Shown one piece after another: positions 46,307 through 56,175 of a stretch of 64,000 nucleotides of DNA. Source of the stretch: Rhodospirillales bacterium. GTDB lineage: Bacteria > Pseudomonadota > Alphaproteobacteria > Acetobacterales > Acetobacteraceae. Under the pieces are notes generated by a model. That model made no database searches and was not told the origin of the DNA. It saw only the letters and a list, made by a program, of their open reading frames with translations. The DNA is taken from NCBI GenBank assembly GCA_025352665.1, contig JANXSM010000143.1, positions 95,041 through 159,040 on the forward strand, in the 5' to 3' direction. Made by a program: the position numbers and the translations under genes. Numbering within the stretch: position 1 is the first letter of the stretch; each line of letters starts with the position of its first letter.

Positions 46307-47011
46307 CTACAGCACATCGGTGCCTGCCTGCGAGGCGGACACGTGGCCCGCCGCCAAAACTTCACGATCCGCCAGTTCTTCGATGACAACGGACGCGAGC
46401 GCCCGGGTGATCCTGCTGCCGGAGGCGAGTGCGAGCCGATCGAGCCGCGCCGCGGCTTCCCGCAGAGTCGCGGGCGTACGCGGCAGGTGGCGCAGCAAAT
46501 GTTCTTGCAGCGGTGCGGCCACGGCGAGCTGCCGGTCGGCGAGCAGACGGGCCAGCAGCGCCCGCATCAGGCTGTCCTCGGGAACATGGATTTCTACGGC
46601 CAGGGTCGCGCGCAGCCGGCTCGACAGGTCGGCGAGGTCCGTCGTCCAGCGCGCCGGTGCGGCTGCGGCCGCCATGACCAGAGGAAAGCCTGCTTCACCC
46701 GCCGCATTGAGCAGATGCAGCAGCGCGATCTCAGGAGCGCCGTCGGCATTGTCGACCGCCACGGGGCCGGTCGGCGGCTCGAGCTGCAGCGAGGGCCCGT
46801 CGAGAACGGCTGCCCCGGTAAGGATCGCCCACCGGCGCAGCAGGTGAGTCTTGCCGCAGCCAGGTGCCCCCCACAGTGCGAGACGATGCTGCGGCCATTC
46901 GGCGGGACGCTCCAGCCAGGTCAATGCCTGGGCGTTGGAGCAGGCCTGCAGGAACACCGCCGTCGCGTAGTCCGGTCTATGCGCGAAGGGCAGTGGTAAC
47001 TGGCGGATCAA
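46307..47011 (-). CDS. hdaA: DnaA-like ATPase, HdaA-type replication regulator
   Basis: A 234-residue AAA+ protein resembling the DnaA ATPase core without its DNA-binding domain. RQLPLPFAHRPDYATAVFLQ is the typical start, including the clamp-binding QLPLPF peptide. Walker A is WGAPGCGKTHL (47-57), and VAVDNADGAPE replaces the Walker B region. HdaA with the beta clamp promotes DnaA-ATP hydrolysis. The start must be TTG 47011, since no ATG or GTG in frame follows the upstream gene. Confidence 0.85.
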   Translation of the reverse strand: MIRQLPLPFAHRPDYATAVFLQACSNAQALTWLERPAEWPQHRLALWGAPGCGKTHLLRRWAILTGAAVLDGPSLQLEPPTGPVAVDNADGAPEIALLHLLNAAGEAGFPLVMAAAAAPARWTTDLADLSSRLRATLAVEIHVPEDSLMRALLARLLADRQLAVAAPLQEHLLRHLPRTPATLREAAARLDRLALASGSRITRALASVVIEELADREVLAAGHVSASQAGTDVL

Positions 47012-47018
47012 CGAGCGG

Positions 47019-48110
47019 TCACTCCCGGGGCGGCGGTGGGTCGAGATACAGCGAGCTGTCGAGATACCGGCGCAGCCAGAAACGGCACAGCACCCCGAGG
47101 ATGGCAGCCACCGGAACGGCGAGCAGAACGCCCACGAAACCGAAGGCCGCACCGCCAGCGAACAAGGCGAAAATCACCCATACCGCGTGCAGTTCCACCC
47201 GGTCGCCAAGAAAACGGGGGTAGATGACGTAGCCTTCCAAAAGCTGGCCGATGACGAACACCACGCCGACCTCGATCACGCCGGCCCAGGTCGGAAACTG
47301 GGCGAAGGCCAGCCCGATCGCCACCAGCAAGCCGGTGATGCTGCCGACATAGGGAATGAACGAGAGCACGCCCGCGCTGATACCGACGATCAGCCCAAGA
47401 TCCAGCCCGACCGCCGACAGCGCCACGGCATAGTACAGGGCGAGCGAAAGGCAGCAGATCGCCTGCCCGCGCAGCCAGGCGGACAGGATGCGGTCGACCT
47501 CATGCGCCTGCGCCCGCAGCACGCCGCTGTAGCGATGCGGCAGCCACCCGTCGATCTGGCCCACCACAGCTGGCCAATCGCGCAACAGATAGAAGGCGAC
47601 CACGGGGGTGACGATCACCAGCGAGATGACGTTGAACAGCGCAAAGCCGCCACCGATCACGCCGCGCAGTGCGCCGGCGACGAACGAGACCATGGTGCCG
47701 GCCTGGCCGCCGACGAGGTCGCGGAGGCGTTCGTCCATCATCTCCGGCCCCAACCGTGCCTGGAGATGGGCAATCTGCTCGGCGGCGAAAGCGCGTACGG
47801 CTGCTGTGTAGTCCGGCACGCGCGTGAACAGGATGCCGACCTGCGCCACGATCAACGGATAAAGCAGCAGGGCGAACACCATGACGAGGGTCAGCAACGC
47901 CACCATCAGCAGGAAGGCGGCGACACCGCGGCCCATGCCCAGGCGGGTCAGCCGTGTCGCCAACGGATCGAGGAAGTAGGCGATGCCGGCGGCCGAGACG
48001 AATGGTATCAGAACAGAAGCGAACAACTGCAGCATGACGGCGAACACCACCACCACGCCGAGCAGCAGGGCCAGCCTCTGACCACGCGTCGATGCGGCAT
48101 GTGGCGGCAT
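47019..48110 (-). CDS. AI-2E family transporter (PerM-like)
   Basis: A 363-residue inner-membrane protein with seven or eight helices. Characteristic segments are VLIPFVSAAGIAYFLDPLAT, SFIPYVGSITGLLVAIGLAF and GYVIYPRFLGDRVELHAVWV. The family includes AI-2 exporters and Na+/H+ antiporter-like proteins, so the substrate is open. ATG 48110 was chosen; the frame continues upstream into sequence without membrane character. It precedes hdaA by seven bases, a pairing I recall from other alphaproteobacteria. Confidence 0.85.
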   Translation of the reverse strand: MPPHAASTRGQRLALLLGVVVVFAVMLQLFASVLIPFVSAAGIAYFLDPLATRLTRLGMGRGVAAFLLMVALLTLVMVFALLLYPLIVAQVGILFTRVPDYTAAVRAFAAEQIAHLQARLGPEMMDERLRDLVGGQAGTMVSFVAGALRGVIGGGFALFNVISLVIVTPVVAFYLLRDWPAVVGQIDGWLPHRYSGVLRAQAHEVDRILSAWLRGQAICCLSLALYYAVALSAVGLDLGLIVGISAGVLSFIPYVGSITGLLVAIGLAFAQFPTWAGVIEVGVVFVIGQLLEGYVIYPRFLGDRVELHAVWVIFALFAGGAAFGFVGVLLAVPVAAILGVLCRFWLRRYLDSSLYLDPPPPRE

Positions 48111-48249
48111 CGCGTTCACGATGGTCCCCGACACTGTGATGTCGAAGCGGTGTTTGCACCCGCCGTTGCACTGTGTTTCCTTGCCGTCCCGCCACCCATT
48201 TCGCGCCCATGCTCCTTTGCCAAGGGGCGCAGTATAACCGGAAGCCATC

Positions 48250-49299
48250 ATGACGAGGATGACCTATCGCGACGCCGGCGTGGATATTGACGCGGGAGAT
48301 GCGCTGGTGGACCGCATCAAGCCACTGGCCAAGGCCACCACCCGCCCGGGTGTGATGGGCGGACTCGGCGGCTTCGCGGCCCTGTTCGACCTGAAGGCGG
48401 CCGGTTTCGTGGACCCGATCCTGGTTTCGGCCACGGACGGCGTGGGCACCAAGCTTCGCATTGCGATCGACACCAGGCTGCATGACGGCGTGGGCATCGA
48501 CCTCGTGGCCATGTGTGTGAACGATTTGGTGGTGCAGGGCGCCGCTCCGTTGTTCTTCCTCGATTATTTTGCCACCGGCAAATTATCGGTCGAGGACGCG
48601 GCGCGGGTGATCGCAGGTATCGCGCGCGGCTGCGAGATTGCCGGCTGCGCGCTGGTTGGTGGCGAGACGGCGGAAATGCCTGGCATGTATCATGACGGCG
48701 ACTACGATCTCGCGGGCTTCGCAGTGGGTGCTGCCGAGCGAGACGCGTTGCTGCCGCGAGACGTGCTGCCAGGCGACACCATCTTGGGTTTGGCAAGCTC
48801 TGGGGTGCATTCCAACGGCTTCTCACTGGTTCGCCGTATCGTGGCCGGCGGCAATGCTGGGTGGAAGGACCCGGCGCCGTTCGCCACGGGCAAGAATTTG
48901 GGCGAAGCCTTGATGGCGCCGACGCGCATCTATGTCCGCTCCGTGCTCGCACTGCACCAGGCAGGGCTGCTGCACGCTGCGGCCCATATCACTGGCGGCG
49001 GTTTGCCCGGCAACCTGCCGCGGGTGCTGCCACCAAACACCCGTGCCGTGATAGATGCCACCTGCTGGCCACTGCCGCCGGTGTTCACCTGGCTTGCTCG
49101 GACCGGCGATGTCAGCGGCGAGGAGATGCTGCGGGTGTTCAATTGCGGCATCGGCATGGTGCTCGTGGTGCGCGATGCGGAGAAAGCGACGGCATTGCTG
49201 ACGGAGCTTGGCGAGACCGTTTACGAAATCGGTCATATCGATGCGCATGAGGGAACGGCGGAAGTGACGATCGACCTGCCGAACGGCTGGAGCAGATGA
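48250..49299 (+). CDS. purM: Phosphoribosylformylglycinamidine cyclo-ligase (AIR synthetase)
   Basis: A 349-residue purine enzyme that closes the imidazole ring (FGAM to AIR). Motifs: [47 protein letters not shown] and [22 protein letters not shown] 48250 or 48259 may be the start; 48259 gives the more usual MTYRDAG. It is divergent from the AI-2E-family gene and overlaps purN by ATGA. Confidence 0.95.
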   Translation: MTRMTYRDAGVDIDAGDALVDRIKPLAKATTRPGVMGGLGGFAALFDLKAAGFVDPILVSATDGVGTKLRIAIDTRLHDGVGIDLVAMCVNDLVVQGAAPLFFLDYFATGKLSVEDAARVIAGIARGCEIAGCALVGGETAEMPGMYHDGDYDLAGFAVGAAERDALLPRDVLPGDTILGLASSGVHSNGFSLVRRIVAGGNAGWKDPAPFATGKNLGEALMAPTRIYVRSVLALHQAGLLHAAAHITGGGLPGNLPRVLPPNTRAVIDATCWPLPPVFTWLARTGDVSGEEMLRVFNCGIGMVLVVRDAEKATALLTELGETVYEIGHIDAHEGTAEVTIDLPNGWSR

Positions 49300-49937
49300 C
49301 CCGCAAGCGCGTCGGTGTTCTGATCAGCGGCCGTGGTTCCAACATGGAAGCGCTGGTGGCTGCGTCCCGCCGAACTGAGGCGCCATTCGAGATCGCTCTC
49401 GTTCTGTCCAACAATCCCGATGCCGCCGGGCTGGGCGTCGCAGCGGATGCTGGCATCACAACGGTTGCCATCGATCACCGACCGTATCGCAGCGATCGTG
49501 CCGCTCACGAGATGGCCATTGCCCACCGGCTTGACGCCGCCGGCGTCGAGATCGTTTGCCTCGCCGGCTACATGCGCTTGCTGACGCCCCTTCTGGTTGG
49601 CCGCTATGCCGGGCGGATGCTCAACATCCATCCGAGCCTGCTGCCGTCGTTTCCGGGGTTGCACACCCATGCGCGGGCAATCGAGGCGGGTGTGAAGTTG
49701 CATGGCTGCACCGTCCATTTGGTGACGGAGTCTATGGACGAGGGTCCGATTCTGGCGCAGGCCGCAGTCCCGGTGCTGCTCAGCGACGACGAGGACAGCC
49801 TGGCCGCCCGCGTGCTGGCGCAAGAACATTTGCTTTACGCCGACACGCTCGCGCTGTTCGCTCAAGACCGCCCCGGGCGCGCAGATCCCACCGCCAGCCT
49901 GCGCAATCCCTTGCCAGAAGCAGCCCGGCCCTCCTAG
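49296..49937 (+). CDS. purN: Phosphoribosylglycinamide formyltransferase
   Basis: A 213-residue folate-dependent GAR transformylase. [17 protein letters not shown] (4-20) binds phosphate, and [19 protein letters not shown] holds the catalytic Asn and His (Ser replaces the more common Ala after HP). [20 protein letters not shown] supplies the catalytic Asp. It is translationally coupled to purM. Confidence 0.95.
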   Translation: MTRKRVGVLISGRGSNMEALVAASRRTEAPFEIALVLSNNPDAAGLGVAADAGITTVAIDHRPYRSDRAAHEMAIAHRLDAAGVEIVCLAGYMRLLTPLLVGRYAGRMLNIHPSLLPSFPGLHTHARAIEAGVKLHGCTVHLVTESMDEGPILAQAAVPVLLSDDEDSLAARVLAQEHLLYADTLALFAQDRPGRADPTASLRNPLPEAARPS

Positions 49938-49973
49938 AACACTGGCATTGCGCAACCCAGCGGGACAGCATCC

Positions 49974-50132
49974 ATGGCCGACCAAACCCCAATCACCGCC
50001 CAGCCGCCCCTGACGTTCGACGCGCTGCTGGCCGATCGCCTCTCGTTCTGGTCCGCGTTTACCGGCGCCACGACGCTGGCCGCTGGTGCGATCGTCGTCG
50101 GCGTCGCCATGCTATTCCTGTTCGTGTTCTAG
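49974..50132 (+). CDS. Small single-helix protein, aa3 oxidase subunit IV-like
   Basis: A 52-residue protein. After a polar N-terminus (MADQTPITAQPP), DRLSFWSAFTGATTLAAGAI leads into a single transmembrane helix at about 31-51. This matches the layout of the bacterial aa3-type cytochrome c oxidase subunit IV family (FW..FT followed by one helix), but such short sequences are easy to over-read. It lies 36 bases after purN and no other oxidase gene is near. The TAG stop is the left edge of repeat R7. Confidence 0.55.
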   Translation: MADQTPITAQPPLTFDALLADRLSFWSAFTGATTLAAGAIVVGVAMLFLFVF

Positions 50133-50235
50133 AGCCTGATCGCTTCTGGCAGACGAAGCGATCAGGCTCTAGCTCTTTGGTTTATCGCGTGATTCAGACC
50201 TTTCGGTGATTCCACCTTCGGTCATCACGCTCTAA
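50129..50235. repeat. Intergenic palindromic repeat locus R7 (units A-B)
   Basis: Unit A (50129-50172) has perfect arms starting CTAGAGCCTGATCGCTTC and the variant loop TGGCAGAC. Unit B (50173-50235) runs from CTCTTTGGTTTATCGCGTG to ATCACGCTCTAA. The two edges supply the TAG stops of both converging genes, so all 107 bases between the two proteins are repeat. Confidence 0.9.
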
Positions 50236-51074
50236 GCGTCTTCGAAGCCGCCCAGGCAGGCGTTCATCATCGCTTCGCCTGGCAGGTTGGCGAGCACCAG
50301 GCGGCGGAGCGGGTCGAACGGGTTCTGCGGGATCCGTTTACCACTCACGTGCAGTCCCGATTGGATCGCGGCTTGCACCTTGGCCGCCGTCGGTGGGTCG
50401 CCTAACTCCCATACCCGGGCCCGGGTCGGCCCGATGCGGCCGGCATCACCCAGCAGCGCCGGCAGCAATGTGGGGAACAGCACTTCTTCCAGCGGATACA
50501 TCGGATGCAGGTCGACCAACTCCTCCCAGGCAAAGAAACGCAACAATAACGCCACCATCGTCTGGAAGAGGTCGCGGGTCATGAACACGCCATCGGCGCG
50601 GCCACATTGCAGCGGCGTGCCGAGATAGCTCGCCATCGCATGAAGGCGCGGATCGGACATGACCGCGTCGTGCCAGTGCCACCCCGCGTGCATCGGGAAC
50701 ATATTTGCCGGCAGCCCGGCGTCCAGCGCCCCGATGGCCACGTCCAAACCAGGCACGAAGGCATAGAGGTATGGGGAGGCCATCATGATGTGGCTGAACT
50801 CCAGGCCCATCTGCTCGGCCACGCGATGATTATGCATCATCATCGGCAGCGCGGTGCCGAACTGCGTCGGAATCGAGACCGGATTGATGAGCAACCCCTC
50901 CCCTGACGGAATCACGCCAGCCGCAGCCATCTCGGCCAGCATCTCATACCGGGTGGTCGCCGATAGATGTGCGAGGGTCACCATGCGTCCCGACAAGGCC
51001 GCGCGCCAGTTTAGGTGGAAGCCACTTAACGCGCCCAGATGTTCATGAAACGACGTCGACACCAGCACCCGCAT
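50232..51074 (-). CDS. Unrecognised protein, possibly GT-A-like
   Basis: A 280-residue cytoplasmic protein that I do not firmly recognise. It begins RVLVSTSFHEHLGALSGFHL. Later segments GLEFSHIMMASPYLYAFVPG and MYPLEEVLFPTLLPALL vaguely recall branching glycosyltransferase-like proteins, where a line of sight to an acidic site is followed by EE-FPTL. That is only a hint. ATG 51074 was chosen because GAGGA lies just upstream; ATG 51107 lacks one. It is single, between repeat R7 and cobT, with a TAG stop from the repeat. Confidence 0.6.
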   Translation of the reverse strand: MRVLVSTSFHEHLGALSGFHLNWRAALSGRMVTLAHLSATTRYEMLAEMAAAGVIPSGEGLLINPVSIPTQFGTALPMMMHNHRVAEQMGLEFSHIMMASPYLYAFVPGLDVAIGALDAGLPANMFPMHAGWHWHDAVMSDPRLHAMASYLGTPLQCGRADGVFMTRDLFQTMVALLLRFFAWEELVDLHPMYPLEEVLFPTLLPALLGDAGRIGPTRARVWELGDPPTAAKVQAAIQSGLHVSGKRIPQNPFDPLRRLVLANLPGEAMMNACLGGFEDA

Positions 51075-51258
51075 GGCAGTTTCCTCGGCAACCTGGAGCA
51101 ATTTCATATCATTCAGAGGCACCAGCGGCCTGCGAAACTGCTCTGGGTGTGTGTTTTGGCAGGCATTCCCACAGGCCTGCCGGAGAGGCGACCGGCGCCC
51201 CTCCAGGGACGCCGGGTCGGGGCAATGACCGTTGTGTTAGGCTTCGTCGAATGTGATG

Positions 51259-53136
51259 TCAGGCGACCAGTGCACCGCGTTCGGCGGAGGCGCGCGCCCA
51301 TGTTGCCGCAGCGTCCTCGTCGAAAAGCTCGGTGAGCTTCTTCATCATGGTGCCGCCAAGTTCTTCGGCATCGACGATCGTAACGGCGCGTTTGTAGTAC
51401 CGCGTCACGTCATGGCCGATGCCGATCGCGACGAGTTCGACGGCACGGCGGTCCTCGATATCCTTGATGATGTCGCGCAGGTGGCGTTCGAGGTAGTTGC
51501 CGGGGTTGACCGACAGTGTGCTGTCATCGACCGGAGCGCCATCGCTGATCACCATCAGGATGCGGCGGTGTTCGGGCCGTGAAAGGATCCGGCGGTAGGC
51601 CCAAAGCAGGGCCTCGCCGTCGATGTTTTCCTTCAGCAGGCCTTCGCGCAGCATCAGACCGAGGTTCTTGCGGCTGCGGCGCCACGGGCTGTCGGCGGAT
51701 TTGTAGATGATGTGGCGCAGATCGTTCAGCCGGCCGGGGTTGCGGGGCTTGCCCTCGCTGACCCAACGTTCCCGCGACAGACCGCCTTTCCAAGCCCGGG
51801 TGGTGAAGCCCAGCACCTCGACCTTGACGGCACAGCGTTCCAGGGTGCGAGCCAGGATATCGCCGCACATGGCGGCCACCGTGATCGGGCGGCCCCGCAT
51901 CGAGCCGGAGTTGTCGATCAGCAGGGTGACCACGGTGTCGCGGAAGTCGGTGTCGCGCTCGCGTTTGTAGGACAGCGCGAGCATCGGATTGACGATGACG
52001 CGCGACAGGCGGCCGGCGTCGAGCATGCCTTCCTCGAGGTCGAAATCCCACGCGCGGGTCTGTTGCGCCATCAGGCGACGCTGTAGCCGATTGGCGAGCT
52101 TGGCGACCACGCCCTGCAGATGCTGCAGCTGCTGGTCGAGCGCCTGGCGCAGGCGGGCGAGTTCGTCGGCATCGCAGAGATCCTCCGCGTTGATCTCCTC
52201 GTCGAACTGGCGCGTGTATGGACGATAGGTCGCCTCGTTGTCCGCCACCGGTTTTTCGCGGCGCGGCTGCGGACCGCCAGGGCGATCATCGCCTTCGGCG
52301 GCGGCGGAATCGTCCTCCGACTCCTCGCCGGCCTCCTCCTGCGCCGCTTCGCCTTCCATCTGCTCCGGCTGCGCGCCGAGCATCGATTCAGACTCGGACT
52401 GGGACTGCCCCTCGCCGTCCTGCTGGTTGTCCTGCTGGCCGGACTGCTCGCCGTCGTCCTCGTTGGTATCGTCGGACGGGTCAGACTCGGCTTCGACCTC
52501 GGCCTCGGCCAGGTCCATCGCGGCCAGCAGCTTGCGGGCGGTGCGGGTGAAGGCGGTCTGGTCCGCAGCGGTTGCGGCCATTTCCTCGAGCGCGCGATCG
52601 GCCGCGTCGCCGAGTGTGCCGCGCCAGAGATCGAGCACGCGGGACACGGCCTTGGGCGCCTTCTCGCCAGACATCTTCTCGCGCGCGAGCAGCGACAAGG
52701 CGGCCGCGATCGGCAGCTGGTCCTTGCGGGTCATGCGGTCGTAGCCCTCCGTCTCGCATTCCTCGGCGAGACGGGCGGCCAGGTTGGCGGCGACGCCGGA
52801 CATATGGACGGAGCCGATCACCTCGACCCGCGCCTGTTCCAATGCGTCGTACACCTCACGCGCCTCACGCCGCCCGGGCATGCGGGCGTTGTGGACGTTG
52901 TCGTCGTGATGGCGCACGCGCAGGGCGAGGCTGTCGGCGGCCCCGCGCAATTTGGCCATTTCAGCAGCTGGCAGTGCCCGCGTCGGCAGGGGCAGGCGGG
53001 CGCGTTTGCCGGCAAGGCCGGAGGGTCCGGGCTGGTAGGCCACCTGGATCTCGGCATTCCCCGCGACCGCGCGGAGTGCGCCCGCGGTTGCCTTCTTGAA
53101 CTCCTCGGAGCGCGTGTTGTCCTTCTTGTCGCTCAC
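51259..53136 (-). CDS. cobT: Aerobic cobaltochelatase subunit CobT
   Basis: A 625-residue subunit of the CobNST complex that inserts Co2+ into hydrogenobyrinic acid a,c-diamide. A very acidic Gln/Asp/Glu region covers about 215-290. The VWA domain has the MIDAS motif [15 protein letters not shown] and, later, [16 protein letters not shown]. It follows cobS by three bases on the minus strand. The cobN subunit gene is not in the window. Confidence 0.95.
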   Translation of the reverse strand: MSDKKDNTRSEEFKKATAGALRAVAGNAEIQVAYQPGPSGLAGKRARLPLPTRALPAAEMAKLRGAADSLALRVRHHDDNVHNARMPGRREAREVYDALEQARVEVIGSVHMSGVAANLAARLAEECETEGYDRMTRKDQLPIAAALSLLAREKMSGEKAPKAVSRVLDLWRGTLGDAADRALEEMAATAADQTAFTRTARKLLAAMDLAEAEVEAESDPSDDTNEDDGEQSGQQDNQQDGEGQSQSESESMLGAQPEQMEGEAAQEEAGEESEDDSAAAEGDDRPGGPQPRREKPVADNEATYRPYTRQFDEEINAEDLCDADELARLRQALDQQLQHLQGVVAKLANRLQRRLMAQQTRAWDFDLEEGMLDAGRLSRVIVNPMLALSYKRERDTDFRDTVVTLLIDNSGSMRGRPITVAAMCGDILARTLERCAVKVEVLGFTTRAWKGGLSRERWVSEGKPRNPGRLNDLRHIIYKSADSPWRRSRKNLGLMLREGLLKENIDGEALLWAYRRILSRPEHRRILMVISDGAPVDDSTLSVNPGNYLERHLRDIIKDIEDRRAVELVAIGIGHDVTRYYKRAVTIVDAEELGGTMMKKLTELFDEDAAATWARASAERGALVA

Positions 53137-53139
53137 GGG

Positions 53140-54141
53140 TCAGCCTTTGCGGACCAGGTTCCCGGTGGGCAGATCCTCGTTGAAGCAGCGCTGGTAGTAT
53201 TCGGCCACGGTGCCACGCTCCGCCTCGTCGCATTTGTTGAGGAACGAGAGACGGAAGGCAAAACCGACGTCGTTGAAGATCTTGGTGTTCTCGGCCCAGG
53301 TAATCACGGTGCGAGGCGACATGACGGTGGAGATATCGCCGTTGATGAAGCCGGCGCGGGTGAGATCGGCCAGCGCCACCATGTTCTCGATGCGCTTCTT
53401 GGCGGCCTTGTCGGCGGGATCGGTCGCCATCTTGGCCATGACGATCTCCGTCTCCTGCGCATGCGGCAGGTAGTTGAGCGTCGCCACGATGTTCCAGCGG
53501 TCCATCTGGCCCTGGTTGATCTGCTGGGTGCCGTGATAGAGGCCCGTCGTGTCGCCGAGGCCCACCGTGTTGGCGGTGGCAAAAAGGCGGAAGCCGGGAT
53601 GCGGGCGGATGACGCGGTTCTGGTCGAGCAGGGTGAGCTTACCCTCGACCTCGAGCACCCGCTGGATGACGAACATCACGTCGGGGCGACCGGCGTCGTA
53701 TTCATCGAACACCAGCGCGCAATTGTGCTGCAGCGCCCAAGGCAGAATGCCTTCGCGGAATTCGGTGATCTGTTTGCCGTCCTTGAGGACGATGGCGTCC
53801 TTGCCGATCAGGTCGATGCGGCTGATGTGGCTGTCGAGGTTGACGCGGATACAGGGCCAGTTGAGGCGAGCTGCAACCTGCTCGATATGGGTCGACTTGC
53901 CGGTGCCATGATAGCCCTGGATCAAGACGCGCCGGTTATAGGCAAAGCCCGCCAGGATCGCGAGCGTGGTGTCGCGGTCGAACTTATAGGTCGGATCGAC
54001 GTCAGGCACGTGTTCGGTGCGGGTCGAGAAGGCCGGCACATGCAGGTCGCTGTCGATCCCGAAGGTGGCGCGCACGTCCACGGTGATGTCGGGCATGGAC
54101 TTGGACGTGATGCCTACGGTCTCGGATGCGACGTCGTTCAT
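53140..54141 (-). CDS. cobS: Aerobic cobaltochelatase subunit CobS
   Basis: A 333-residue AAA+ ATPase that drives cobalt insertion with CobT and CobN. Walker A is [18 protein letters not shown], Walker [17 protein letters not shown] and sensor [39 protein letters not shown] is the N-terminus; upstream in-frame codons are not homologous. CobS is the first gene of the cobST pair, downstream of the J-domain gene on the same strand. Confidence 0.95.
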   Translation of the reverse strand: MNDVASETVGITSKSMPDITVDVRATFGIDSDLHVPAFSTRTEHVPDVDPTYKFDRDTTLAILAGFAYNRRVLIQGYHGTGKSTHIEQVAARLNWPCIRVNLDSHISRIDLIGKDAIVLKDGKQITEFREGILPWALQHNCALVFDEYDAGRPDVMFVIQRVLEVEGKLTLLDQNRVIRPHPGFRLFATANTVGLGDTTGLYHGTQQINQGQMDRWNIVATLNYLPHAQETEIVMAKMATDPADKAAKKRIENMVALADLTRAGFINGDISTVMSPRTVITWAENTKIFNDVGFAFRLSFLNKCDEAERGTVAEYYQRCFNEDLPTGNLVRKG

Positions 54142-54253
54142 ACTCTGGCGGCTTCCTGCGGTTTCGTCGGGGGATGATACGCCCCGGTTTCTCGATTGGG
54201 TAGGTAGGGATGGCTGTCGTTGTTCACGAGAGCCGGCGTGATTTTCGGAAATG

Positions 54254-54838
54254 TTAACCCGCCGCCATCCGTGGCTCAACGGCCAGTCGCCCGCGCAGCA
54301 TGGCGTAGGCGATGTTGATGGTTTTGAGGCGCTCCTCGGCCGCGCGGTCACCGCCATTGGCATCGGGATGGTGCAGCTTGGCAAGTTCCTTGTAGCGGCT
54401 TTTCAGCGCGTCCAGCGTCACCGGCCAGGCCAGGCCCAGGGTTCCGAGCGGCTCGCGCAGGTCGGATGGGATCTCGGAGGCAGGGGGCTGGCGTGGTCGG
54501 GTGCCGAAGCCGGCGTTCAACGTGTGCAGCGGATCGCGCAGCATGTCGGAATCGAGCGTGCCGCCGATGCGGCCCAACGGCCAGGTCGGACGATTCCATG
54601 AGGTGTCGGCCCGAAGCTGCTGCTCGATCTCCCCCGGCGTCATGCCCTTGTAGAAGTCCCACGAAGCATTGTACGCGCGCACATGCTCCAAACAGAACCA
54701 CCAGTACTGGTTGAGCGCGGTGCGCGATTTTGGGGCACGATAGGCACCTTCGGCGGTGCAGCCGGGCATATCGCAGATCTGGCCAGGCGCGTCCGGATCG
54801 GGCGCGTAGGCCCGAGGTCGGGAGGGGCGACGGGTCAT
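54254..54838 (-). CDS. J-domain (DnaJ-like) protein
   Basis: A 194-residue protein with an N-terminal cysteine/histidine segment ([17 protein letters not shown], then [11 protein letters not shown]) that may bind zinc. The C-terminal J domain (about 125-185) contains [20 protein letters not shown] with the HPD motif. It should stimulate an Hsp70 partner. The gene is commonly beside cobS and bolA in alphaproteobacteria (from memory). It is divergent from bolA by 46 bases. Confidence 0.85.
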   Translation of the reverse strand: MTRRPSRPRAYAPDPDAPGQICDMPGCTAEGAYRAPKSRTALNQYWWFCLEHVRAYNASWDFYKGMTPGEIEQQLRADTSWNRPTWPLGRIGGTLDSDMLRDPLHTLNAGFGTRPRQPPASEIPSDLREPLGTLGLAWPVTLDALKSRYKELAKLHHPDANGGDRAAEERLKTINIAYAMLRGRLAVEPRMAAG

Positions 54839-54884
54839 TCAGGGTTTATGTGCGGCGGAAGCTTCACTTGGGAAGGGGGATTCC

Positions 54885-55154
54885 ATGGCAACGCGTGCGG
54901 AACGGATAGAGGCGGCGCTTCGAGCGGAATTTGCGCCGGTGGCGTTGGCGGTGGTTGACGAGAGTGCCATGCACGCAGGGCATGCCGGGGCGGCGCCCGG
55001 GGGAGAAACGCATTACCAGGTGATGATGCAGTCATCGCGGTTCATCGGGATGGGACGGCTGGCGCGCTCACGTGCCGTGCATGCCACGCTCGGCGCCGAG
55101 TTGGACTCCGGGCTGCACGCGCTCTCACTCAAGCTCAGCGCACCGGGCGAATGA
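54885..55154 (+). CDS. BolA family protein
   Basis: An 89-residue protein with the BolA fold: RIEAALRAEFAPVALAVVDE, GGETHYQVMMQSSRFIGMGR and a helix LARSRAVHATLGAELDSGLH, ending ALSLKLSAPGE. BolA proteins pair with monothiol glutaredoxins in iron-sulfur trafficking. The histidine in HAGHAGAAPGGETH suits cluster binding. GGAAGGGGG upstream is the ribosome site. Confidence 0.9.
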   Translation: MATRAERIEAALRAEFAPVALAVVDESAMHAGHAGAAPGGETHYQVMMQSSRFIGMGRLARSRAVHATLGAELDSGLHALSLKLSAPGE

Positions 55155-55223
55155 TTGGCTGCCTGTTCGCAACAGGTTGTTAATCGCTCTCATCCATTGT
55201 TTCACTACAAGGAGAGCGGTTTT

Positions 55224-55499
55224 GTGAGCGAAAGCAGTCAGTCGAACCGGAGCCTGATCAATCGCAACATACTGTCGCGCCAGGGGCGCACCAGCATGCG
55301 GTTGGAGCAGGAACTATGGGATGCTCTGGAGGAAATCTGCCGGCGTGAGCATGCCACATTGGCCTCAATGGTGCAGCGCATCGATGCGGGTCGGAAACCG
55401 GGCAGCCGCACCAGTGCGGTGCGGGTGCACATCATTCGCTACTTTCGCAACGCCGCGACGGAGGCGGGCCATCGTGCTGCGGGCCACGGGCTTGGATGA
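55224..55499 (+). CDS. Ribbon-helix-helix domain protein
   Basis: A 91-residue protein of the RHH_4 type. INRNILSRQGRTSMRLEQEL gives the DNA-binding beta strand and WDALEEICRREHATLASMVQ the following helix. The GTG start at 55224 has AAGGAG nine bases upstream (55209-55214); the frame upstream is not similar to the family. Its targets are unknown, and it may regulate its own gene. Confidence 0.8.
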   Translation: MSESSQSNRSLINRNILSRQGRTSMRLEQELWDALEEICRREHATLASMVQRIDAGRKPGSRTSAVRVHIIRYFRNAATEAGHRAAGHGLG

Positions 55500-55560
55500 T
55501 CCCGCCGCCGGTGACCGGCGCGAATGACCATGCCGCGGGGTCGGTCGGACAAGCCTGGCC

Positions 55561-55797
55561 CTACTGGGGTTTTGCCGCTGCCAGCAACGCCTGTTCGTCC
55601 TGGAAACCGTAATAGGTGAGTTCCTGCACGCAGGCATTCACCTCCGCGATCGTGTCGTTGGTGGTGAGCAGGTTGTAGCGGGTGGAACGGCAAACCGCCG
55701 CGACGCCGTTGCGCGGATCGACCATGCGAACCTCCTTTGTGCGCGCACAGCCGGCCATGAGCGTCAGGGTGGCAAGCAGCAGCAGAATGGTTCGCAT
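55561..55797 (-). CDS. Small lipoprotein of unknown function
   Basis: A 78-residue protein. The signal peptide MRTILLLLATLTLMAGC ends in a lipobox with the acylated cysteine at 17. The mature part (RTKEVRMVDPRNGVAAVCRS and ACVQELTYYGFQDEQALLAA) has two further cysteines that could pair. ATG 55797 has GAGGA upstream. Upstream (55798-56023) a TATAAA box near 55848 on the minus strand may be its promoter; otherwise nothing is seen there. Confidence 0.7.
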   Translation of the reverse strand: MRTILLLLATLTLMAGCARTKEVRMVDPRNGVAAVCRSTRYNLLTTNDTIAEVNACVQELTYYGFQDEQALLAAAKPQ

Positions 55798-56023
55798 GGT
55801 CGGCTTCCTCGATCGTGGAACATTGGGCAGTCGCTCTGTCATTTTATACAAAATCCACGAGAATCCCGAACGCTCGAACGACAATACATGCCGGTCACAT
55901 ATCCGTCGAAACCTGCGTGCTGCCAATCGACGCAAACTGTCCAGTGGCGCATCCTCCCAGAGGCCCTGCCAGCGCTCTCGCGTCCGTCGCCGTCGGTCCC
56001 ACCGCGCTGGAGAATTCATTCTC

Positions 56024-56175
56024 CTAGAGCAATATCGCCTGAGGTTGAACCAACCGTGCGATGAAATTGCTTGTTAAAACAGACAGCTAGAGCGTGATGG
56101 CGTCTGACAGGCGACTTCATCACGCTCTAGCTCTTTGTTTTACCGCGTGATTCCACCGTTGGTCATCATGCTCTA
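56024..56175. repeat. Intergenic palindromic repeat locus R8 (reverse C-A-B)
   Basis: A reverse C unit (56024-56090) runs CTAGAGCAATATCGCC through GGTTGAACCAACCGTGCGAT to CAGCTAG. Unit A (56087-56130) has loop TGACAGGC, one mismatch and one G-T pair. A short B unit (56131-56175), lacking the central CAGACCTTTCGG part like the B of R1, ends ATCATGCTCTAA and gives the acyl-CoA dehydrogenase stop. Confidence 0.85.

Noticed and set aside
44951..46999. Plus-strand frame antisense to ppk and hdaA
   Set aside because: Shadow of strongly supported minus-strand genes; histidine- and glycine-rich noise without motifs.
52120..54177. Plus-strand frame antisense to cobT/cobS
   Set aside because: Shadow frame; cobT and cobS motifs on the other strand are unambiguous.
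54142..54253. Cobalamin riboswitch before cobS
   Set aside because: No B12-box-like sequence was seen in the short gap.
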